Below, piece after piece: positions 58,369 through 64,000 of a stretch of DNA of 64,000 bases. The notes under the pieces were generated by a model. That model ran no database searches, was not told the DNA's origin, and saw nothing but the letters and a program-made list of their open reading frames with translations. Made by a program: the position numbers and the translations under genes. The stretch comes from Lachnospiraceae bacterium. Its GTDB lineage: Bacteria > Bacillota > Clostridia > Lachnospirales > Lachnospiraceae. Where the stretch lies: contig JAEELW010000130.1 of assembly GCA_016282915.1 (NCBI GenBank), forward strand, positions 1 to 64,000. The letters run 5' to 3'. Numbering within the stretch: position 1 is the stretch's first letter; the number at the start of each line of letters is the position of its first letter.

Positions 58369-60231
58369 TCAGCCTCCAAGCAGCGGATTCCCGGAAGGCG
58401 TGCCTCCGAGGATCGGATTGGATGATGCTCCCGAAAGCAAAGGATTTGCCACCGGATTTGTATAAGGCTGGGCGCCGTATAAAGGTGACGCTGACGGTGC
58501 CTGGGGCACAAATGCAGGCATTCCCCCGGGCTGTGCCGCATAGGCCGGAAGCCCTCCCGGCTGTGCCGCATAGGCCGGCATGGCCGAGGCGCCGCCGAAA
58601 GCGGGTGATCCCGGGCCCGAAGGCAGATAGGAAGACATTCCTCCCGGGCCGGATCCGGGATTGGCCGCATAAGGCGGAACCTTTCCGGGTGTCTGGGATG
58701 AGCCTGCCGCCACATAGGCTGCCTGCTGGATCTGATAAGCCGTAGCCTGTCCATAGGAACCGCGCTCCGGCGTGATATAGTTTTCAAAGGAGATCTCACC
58801 GGACAATCCGCCGGCCGGCCGCTGTGTACCGTTCTTCAGCGCCTTTTCTGCCGCGCGCAGACTGGGTGAATCAAATATGGATTCCTCTGCTTTCTTCTTC
58901 TCTTCCTCGGCACGAAGCTTTTCAAGTATCGTAGGTCCTGTGGCTCCGGAAAGTGCGCCGCCGCCATGCCCCTGGATCAGGGATGCGGATTCAAAAAGCC
59001 CGTCCGTATTTCCGGAAATGGTCCCTTCCGAGGCCGGGGCGGATGCTGCCTCTGCAACAGGCGCTGCCTGATATGCCGGCTGCGCAGGCTGTACCTGCCT
59101 GGCGGGTGTCGTATTGTGATAGGCACTCACGCCGCTCTGATAAGGTGATGCGGGTGTTGCCGCAGGGAACGGAGATACCGGTGCCGCATAAGGTGCCGCA
59201 TAGGGTGCTGCAGGCGCTGCGGGCGCCGCATAGGGTGCTGCAGGTGCTGCGTAAGGCGCTGCAGGTGCCGCGTAAGGCGCTGCAGGTGCCGCTGCATAAG
59301 GCGCCGCCGGTGTATACGGAGGTGCCGCAGGCGCTGCCGCCGCCGGATTATACGAAGGTACCGCAGGCGCTGCCGCCGCTGCCGGCGTATACGAAGGTAC
59401 CGCAGCTGCTGCTGCCGCTGCCGAAGGATTATACTCGGGTACTGCAGGTGCTGCCGCCGCTGCCGGCGTATATTCGGGTACTGCAGGCGTCTCGGGTTTT
59501 CCGAACATTGCCAGCTCCGCAGCGGCTGCCGCTGCTTTTCTGGCTTCCTCTTCCGCGCGCTCCCTGGCCGCCCTGGCCTCTTCCTCTGCCCGGGCTTCCG
59601 CCTCGCGTCTCGCATTCTCCGCAGCCTGTGCTTCCTCGGCCGCTCTGGATTCCGCCTCGAGTCTTTCCACTTCTGCAGCCCTTGCTTCTGCCGCAGCCTG
59701 TGCTTCTGCCGCCTGCTGATGTTCCTTATGATAGTTCGGATCGTAGACCGGTCCTGCCATCAGGACCTTGGGTTTATAAGCCGGCCGGAAGGGCGTGGCA
59801 GGCGTCGGCGGGAAAAGTGCAGCCGGATCCACGGAAGACACTCCCTTTTCACCGGAGATGCGGACGGTATGTGTGCTGTCGGCCGAATACGGCGTAGGCG
59901 AGATGGTTGCTTCCACGGTCTCCACTTCGGGCTCGGGTGCTGCCGCCACTACGGATACCGGTGCCGCCTGCACTTCCTCAACAGCCGCAGGTGCCGCTTC
60001 CGCTTCTTCCTTCTTTGCCGCTTTCCCGGGTTTCAGGAAATCCAGATCCGCTCCCTTATCCTTGTCGCCTTCACGTCCGTAGATACTTCCGAAAGAGATA
60101 AAACCGCCTACAGTCCCGCCTTTTTTCTTTGTATCCTTTACATACTTTCGGATATTGAACTTACATCCCGGACACAGTTTTATCGAGTCATCTACAAAAC
60201 GTTTACACTGTGGACAGGTGATATTTGCCAT
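58369..60231 (-). CDS. Zinc-ribbon, Ala/Pro-rich scaffold-like protein
   Basis: A 620-residue protein from MANITCPQCKRFVDD (GGAGGAAAAGAAAAG upstream). An N-terminal zinc ribbon (CPQC...CPGC, Cys6, 9, 20, 23) is followed by an Ala/Glu-rich coiled coil (about 190-245) and long Ala/Pro/Tyr repeats (YTPAAAA, APYAAPA; about 250-370). A second linker and Gly/Pro/Ser/Ala-rich C-terminal repeats (AQPGGLPAYAAQPGG) complete it. There is no membrane span or enzyme motif. Architecture and style resemble the linkers of the accessory kinases and FHA proteins, suggesting a cytoplasmic scaffold, but nothing proves a link. It has a promoter and a hairpin-containing leader. Confidence 0.82.
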   Translation of the reverse strand: MANITCPQCKRFVDDSIKLCPGCKFNIRKYVKDTKKKGGTVGGFISFGSIYGREGDKDKGADLDFLKPGKAAKKEEAEAAPAAVEEVQAAPVSVVAAAPEPEVETVEATISPTPYSADSTHTVRISGEKGVSSVDPAALFPPTPATPFRPAYKPKVLMAGPVYDPNYHKEHQQAAEAQAAAEARAAEVERLEAESRAAEEAQAAENARREAEARAEEEARAARERAEEEARKAAAAAAELAMFGKPETPAVPEYTPAAAAAPAVPEYNPSAAAAAAAVPSYTPAAAAAPAVPSYNPAAAAPAAPPYTPAAPYAAAPAAPYAAPAAPYAAPAAPYAAPAAPAAPYAAPYAAPVSPFPAATPASPYQSGVSAYHNTTPARQVQPAQPAYQAAPVAEAASAPASEGTISGNTDGLFESASLIQGHGGGALSGATGPTILEKLRAEEEKKKAEESIFDSPSLRAAEKALKNGTQRPAGGLSGEISFENYITPERGSYGQATAYQIQQAAYVAAGSSQTPGKVPPYAANPGSGPGGMSSYLPSGPGSPAFGGASAMPAYAAQPGGLPAYAAQPGGMPAFVPQAPSASPLYGAQPYTNPVANPLLSGASSNPILGGTPSGNPLLGG

Positions 60232-60352
60232 CTTTTCTTTTCCTCCTGAAACAGAACAAAATAACAAGAAAATGCTTGCTATACAGGCATTTTTCTGCTC
60301 ATACCGGTCAAAAAAACTTCGCCGTGATATAGGCCGTTCTTATCATCAAAGT

Positions 60353-60381
60353 ATTATACACCAAAAAACATTGTTTGAAAA
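60353..60381 (-). promoter_or_regulatory. Promoter of the zinc-ribbon scaffold-like gene
   Basis: Minus strand TATAAT (60353-60358) with a weak -35 (TTTTCA at 17 bp). The leader of about 115 nt contains GAAAATGC / GCATTTTC followed by a U-rich stretch, a possible attenuator. Confidence 0.65.
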
Positions 60382-60415
60382 GCCACTTTTCGTAAATAAT
60401 GCACAAGGTTTGTTA

Positions 60416-60443
60416 CTGTTCACGGCCTGAGGGCCGCGAACAG
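60416..60443. other. Strong palindrome after the hybrid kinase gene
   Basis: CTGTTCGCGGCC - CTCA - GGCCGTGAACAG on the minus strand, a 12-bp stem with one G-U pair and no U-tract, 10 bp past the stop codon. It probably protects the 3' end or gives weak termination. Confidence 0.6.
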
Positions 60444-60452
60444 CCGCAACTT

Positions 60453-63200
60453 TCATACGGAACGGCTCTGTTCCGCATCCGTGTTTCCGCTTTCCGCGAG
60501 AATACGGAGCTTTTCAAAATCATATTCTGCGGCCGCTTCCTGCATTTTTGAAAGAAATGTCTTTTCTTCCGGCGCCAGTTCATGCTCCCCGAATTCTGCC
60601 AGAAGCTCTTCGATCCCGAGATTATCCCGCTCCTCCGCACATTCCCTTATCTTTGCAAGCAGTCTTCTGCGTACACCCTCATCCTGCTGCTTCTGCTGCG
60701 TTTCCTTTGTTTCCGTCTCCTCTTTCAGACGGGAAAGCGCCTGTCCGATCAGGCGGCAGCGTGTGAGCAGGCTCTCCAGCTGACGGTTCAGCGTTCTCAG
60801 ATCGTTCTCCTTCGCAGCCATTTCCAGTTTCTGGGCCAGTTCTCCCGCATCCAGGGCTCCGATGATCCTCAGGCTGCTCTTCAGCGCATGGATGCGTATC
60901 GCCGCATCTTTATAATCCGAGGCGGCTACGGCTTCCTCGATCCCGTCGGCATACTGCTCCGCACTTTCCGAAAACAGCTCCAGCATCTCCAGATAGCCTT
61001 CTTCGCCGCCGCTGTACCGTATCCCCTCCGGCAGATCCAGCTCGGCGATCTGTTCCACAAAGACCGGTATCCCGTCCGGACGTTTCTCCGTTATCTCCTG
61101 TATGGCAGCCGGATCTTTCAGTCTCTCAGCCGGAAGGAAATGTTTCAGCATCTCCTCGAGCCGGCGGGGATCCACCGGTTTGGGCAGATAATCGTCAAAG
61201 CCCTCTGCGATATACTGCTCCCGCGCTCCGTCTATGGCATTGGCAGTAAGACAGATCACCACTGCATCCCGGCTGAGAGCGTCCTTCCGCGCCCTGATCC
61301 CGTGAAGGGTCTCGATCCCGTCCATCTCCGGCATCATATGGTCCAGAAAGATCATATCGTATTTTTCGGCCGCAGCAAGCTCAAGCGCCTGCTGTCCTCC
61401 GGTGGCCATATCGATCCTCATGCCGCATTTCTTCAAAAGCCCGGCGAACACCTTCAGATTGATCGGATTGTCATCCACTGCAAGAAGCCGCACATCCGGC
61501 GCATAAAAACTTTCCTGGTACTGTTCCCGTGTCTCTTCCTTTTCTTCCGTATTCTCCATCTCTTCGAGCTTCCCCTCCGGATCGTTCTGCAGACGGGAAA
61601 GTGCGAAATCCCCGTCGCCGGTACAGGCCAGCAGGTCATTGATCAGATCCAGCAGCTCATAGCCTGCCTCGCGGATATCTCCCGCATAGGAGAGAATATC
61701 GCGGTCCTTTGCTTCACGCAGTATCATCTCATTCATCCCCAGCACCGCATTGATGGGAGTCCTTATCTCATGGGACATGCGCGAAAGGAAGGCGTTCCTT
61801 GCTTCGTTCTCGGCTATGGCCCGTTCGGAAAGGTCGCGGAGACGCTCGCGGTCCTTCTTTTCCTGATCGATATTTTCCTCCACCCAGATCACATGGGACA
61901 GTTTCCCGTCCGGCAGGCGCTGCGATACGATAAAACGCCCCCTGAGCCAGAGCTGCTCCTTATTCATGAATTCCGTTGAGATCGAGCGATAGTCGCCCAT
62001 CCGCTCATCCAGCGTGGAAAAATCCACAAAACGTCTCACTTCTTCTTTCGAATCGGGATCGACATCCTCTTCCACATGTTCGAGGATCATCTCCCGGGCG
62101 CCTTTCCGCTCCTGCGGAAGCATATGAAGAAGTCCTCTCTCATCCGTCTCGATCTCGGAATACAGATCGTTCACGATATCGAGATCCTGCGCGCTGCGGT
62201 AGATATCCGCTATGGATGAAAGCTGCTGATTGAGGCGTATCGCGATCCTTCCGCGTCTGTGTGACGCCCGGAAAACCCTTGCCAGTACAAGGACCACGAT
62301 GATCTCTATGATGATCGTAAGGGCAACGACCATTCTCAGCGGCCGGAAGATATCCGTTGCGTTCCTTACGGAGATGCTCCGCCAGCCGTTTCCGATGGGC
62401 GACGCATATGCCACATAATTCTTTCCGTCGAAATCGAATCTGAAATACTCACTCCCCGTCTCTTTCATTTTCCCGATGAGCGCCGCGGCAAGATTGTCCT
62501 TTTCATCGGCATATCTCTTTCCGTTTTCCGCCGGATCCGAATGCGCGATCACATCCATGTGCTCATCAAGGATCATCTCGATATCCGAATCCCCGTCCGC
62601 GACAGCTTCTTCCACGATCTGCTGTATCCTGTCCATCGGCGCGTCCATGGCGATGACGCTCTCTCCGTCATCCAGAAGCTTTGCGATGGTCATCGTGAGC
62701 GCTCCGCTCTGCGCGTCCACATAAGGCTCGATCATCGTGATCTTCCCGCCGCCTTTCACGGCTTCAATATACCAGGGCCGCTCCGTCGGCTCATAATCCG
62801 CGTCCGGTGTCCATCCCGCCCCGTCCAGATACTCCCCGTCCACATAGGCGTAGAGCCCCGTGGTATTCCGGAAGACCGTGGCAGTCACGGCATTGGTCTG
62901 GTCTTCGAGAAAGATCAGCAATACCTCTTCGGGATCCCCTCTGTTGATCATGTCCTCAAAGGTATAGGCCGTGATACGCATCGCATCCATCGCGGCGTTC
63001 AGATAATCGCTGAACTGATCCGCCGTCCTGGAAGAAATGATCTGCCCGCTCTTGATGATATTTTCACGCTTTTCCGCATCGAGAAGGACATAATAGCTCA
63101 TGATGATCCCGGAAAACAGAAGGATCACCAGAGCTGATATGACGGCATTCCTTATGGAAATGCGTTTCTCTTCATCCATCCCGCGCTTGTTTTCTCTCAT
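60453..63200 (-). CDS. Hybrid two-component protein: Cache sensor, DHp, receiver, HPt - ATPase domain missing
   Basis: A 915-residue membrane protein. It has a membrane span (about 17-39), an extracellular Cache-like domain (40-290; ERPWYIEAVKGGG, MTIAKLLDD), a second span (about 289-308), then a PAS-like segment (about 370-450) and a DHp helix pair with phospho-accepting His477 (FLSRMSHEIRTPIN). The expected HATPase_c domain (about 110 residues with N, G1 and G2 boxes) is absent. After LLDLINDLLA the sequence passes by a short acidic linker straight to a receiver domain (about 570-690; DDNP, MIFLDHMMPEMDG with Asp620, LTANA, KPV). An HPt domain follows (about 725-830; HALKSSLRIIG, His771). 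It starts with an ATGA overlap of the GGDEF gene. Confidence 0.9.
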   Translation of the reverse strand: MRENKRGMDEEKRISIRNAVISALVILLFSGIIMSYYVLLDAEKRENIIKSGQIISSRTADQFSDYLNAAMDAMRITAYTFEDMINRGDPEEVLLIFLEDQTNAVTATVFRNTTGLYAYVDGEYLDGAGWTPDADYEPTERPWYIEAVKGGGKITMIEPYVDAQSGALTMTIAKLLDDGESVIAMDAPMDRIQQIVEEAVADGDSDIEMILDEHMDVIAHSDPAENGKRYADEKDNLAAALIGKMKETGSEYFRFDFDGKNYVAYASPIGNGWRSISVRNATDIFRPLRMVVALTIIIEIIVVLVLARVFRASHRRGRIAIRLNQQLSSIADIYRSAQDLDIVNDLYSEIETDERGLLHMLPQERKGAREMILEHVEEDVDPDSKEEVRRFVDFSTLDERMGDYRSISTEFMNKEQLWLRGRFIVSQRLPDGKLSHVIWVEENIDQEKKDRERLRDLSERAIAENEARNAFLSRMSHEIRTPINAVLGMNEMILREAKDRDILSYAGDIREAGYELLDLINDLLACTGDGDFALSRLQNDPEGKLEEMENTEEKEETREQYQESFYAPDVRLLAVDDNPINLKVFAGLLKKCGMRIDMATGGQQALELAAAEKYDMIFLDHMMPEMDGIETLHGIRARKDALSRDAVVICLTANAIDGAREQYIAEGFDDYLPKPVDPRRLEEMLKHFLPAERLKDPAAIQEITEKRPDGIPVFVEQIAELDLPEGIRYSGGEEGYLEMLELFSESAEQYADGIEEAVAASDYKDAAIRIHALKSSLRIIGALDAGELAQKLEMAAKENDLRTLNRQLESLLTRCRLIGQALSRLKEETETKETQQKQQDEGVRRRLLAKIRECAEERDNLGIEELLAEFGEHELAPEEKTFLSKMQEAAAEYDFEKLRILAESGNTDAEQSRSV

Positions 63201-64000
63201 TTTTTCCTGTCAGTTTCCTTTTCGCCGGAAGAATAGTCCATACGGCTGATGACCCGTATCCCCTTCCCGTATCCGGATCTTTCCCAGGCTGCCATGACTC
63301 TTTCTATGATCATCGGAGCATTTTCCTCGCTGAGCTCCGGGAGGAGCAGCAGAAAGCAGTTGGCCCGGTTCTGGGTGATCACGTCATTTTTCCGCAGGAT
63401 GCGCTGTATGATGCAGCCGAACTGGAACATGGCCTCCTCATAAGCTTCCACGCTTTCCGTTCCTTCATCCAGAAGCATGAACATCATGCGTGTATACGGA
63501 TCATGGTAACGCGCCGCAAAACGCTCCATAAAGCGGTAGATCCAGGTAAAGGTCTCCTGGCCGACCCACATGGCCTGACGCAGTTCGCTGCGTTCTTCGC
63601 AGAGTGTGAGCATGCGGGCAAACTCCGCATCGGGATCCGCATTTTCGATCCCCGGTCTCTGCAGCTCACTGTCGCAATAGCGGTAACCATGCTTTCCGTT
63701 CTGCTTTACCTGATAAAGCGCACGGTCTGCCAGCTGGAAAAGTTCATGGTAGTCCCCGCCCTTTTCCGGCACGGATACGCAGCCCAGGGATACGCCGATC
63801 GGCAGTGAAAAGTCCACGCCCATCATTTTCCTGCATTCGTTCACCATACGCTCGTTCAGACGCTCGCTGAACGCAGCCACCGCTCTCTCACTTTTTGCAT
63901 TGCGGAAAAAGACCAGGAACTCATCGCCTCCGATGCGGCACAGCACATCTTCCTGCCGGCTGCACTGCCTGGAGATATCGGCAAAGCTCTTCAGTACCTG
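63197..64000 (-). CDS. Tandem GGDEF protein, C-terminal part (cut by window end)
   Basis: The last 267 codons of a protein whose frame is open to the window edge (QVLKSFADISRQ onward). A GGDEF domain shows CRIGGDEFLVFF with an RxxD inhibitory site (RQED) five residues before it, so cyclic di-GMP synthesis is likely. A further about 130 residues (HDPYTRMMFMLLDE, LRKNDVITQNRANCFLLLLPEL, VISRMDY) look like a second GGDEF domain without the signature. This could be a degenerate, perhaps regulatory, domain. It overlaps the hybrid histidine-kinase-like gene by 4 bp, so the two are likely one signalling unit. Confidence 0.88.
   Translation of the reverse strand, partial: QVLKSFADISRQCSRQEDVLCRIGGDEFLVFFRNAKSERAVAAFSERLNERMVNECRKMMGVDFSLPIGVSLGCVSVPEKGGDYHELFQLADRALYQVKQNGKHGYRYCDSELQRPGIENADPDAEFARMLTLCEERSELRQAMWVGQETFTWIYRFMERFAARYHDPYTRMMFMLLDEGTESVEAYEEAMFQFGCIIQRILRKNDVITQNRANCFLLLLPELSEENAPMIIERVMAAWERSGYGKGIRVISRMDYSSGEKETDRKK

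Noticed and set aside
1-64000. tRNA or rRNA genes, integrases, transposases
   Set aside because: I looked for tRNA T-loop signatures outside coding regions and for recombinase motifs and found none. Hits to GTTCGAATC-like strings fall inside conserved genes.

Overview
This window comes from the chromosome of a Gram-positive Clostridia-type bacterium, most like a member of the Lachnospiraceae. The evidence is: the Firmicute order ylxM-ffh-rpsP-khpA-rimM-trmD...rplS-lepB-rbgA-rnhB-ylqG-ylqH-yraN; the order priA-def-fmt-rsmB-rlmN-prpC-prkC-rsgA-rpe; a SCIFF peptide with its radical-SAM maturase beside secDF; mini-RNase III next to cysS; and a MurE with the DNPR motif expected for meso-diaminopimelate addition. 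Nearly everything is on the minus strand. The exceptions are a membrane-anchored trigger-factor-like protein (45490) and a CNNM/CorC protein (53126). The species cannot be named from the sequence alone.

Layout. 1-462: start of tyrS. 693-7543: rplS, two signal peptidases flanking rbgA, rnhB, flagellar-protein-like ylqG/ylqH, yraN and an SGNH hydrolase. 7730-19437: an accessory 12-kb block of two transmembrane Ser/Thr kinases, two PP2C phosphatases and three FHA proteins (zinc-ribbon/FHA, trypsin-like protease/FHA, vWA-like/FHA). 19551-22365: an ABC exporter whose permease carries a CPBP protease-like domain. 22362-25930: trmD back to ylxM. The accessory block and exporter sit exactly between trmD and rplS, splitting a usually continuous translation/secretion operon. 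26054-41373: a long run from murE to rpe that continues into an FHA-ABC transporter, its permease and a membrane protein. 41374-42463: 1.1 kb of gene-free, repeat- and hairpin-rich DNA. 42464-46644: recJ with a membrane acyltransferase-like protein, divergent from the trigger-factor-like protein. 46734-52910: scfA-scfB-secDF and a LacI-sensor/GGDEF protein. 53126-58284: CNNM protein, rlmB, mrnC, cysS, ispF and a hypothetical protein. 58369-64000: a zinc-ribbon Ala/Pro-rich protein, a hybrid histidine kinase without an ATPase domain, and a GGDEF protein cut by the window end.

How the genes fit together. There are three Ser/Thr kinases, three PP2C phosphatases and four FHA proteins in 26 kb. 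PrkC/PrpC is the canonical cell-wall-sensing pair, and the FHA-ABC exporter follows it in the same gene run. The accessory block looks like a self-contained envelope signalling module. Its kinases have extracellular sensor domains, its FHA proteins pair cytoplasmic FHA domains with extracellular protease or vWA-like domains, and short GKTVA/GSTVA motifs recur in the FHA proteins as possible phospho-threonine sites. It is the best candidate here for an undescribed system.

Other points that stand out: a PriA whose Walker A motif is gone although its other helicase motifs remain, three sigma-A-type promoters placed so that ylxM, recJ and the CNNM gene should have leaderless mRNAs, and the short SCIFF gene at 52758-52910. 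Domain calls rest on motif reading only; no database search was run.
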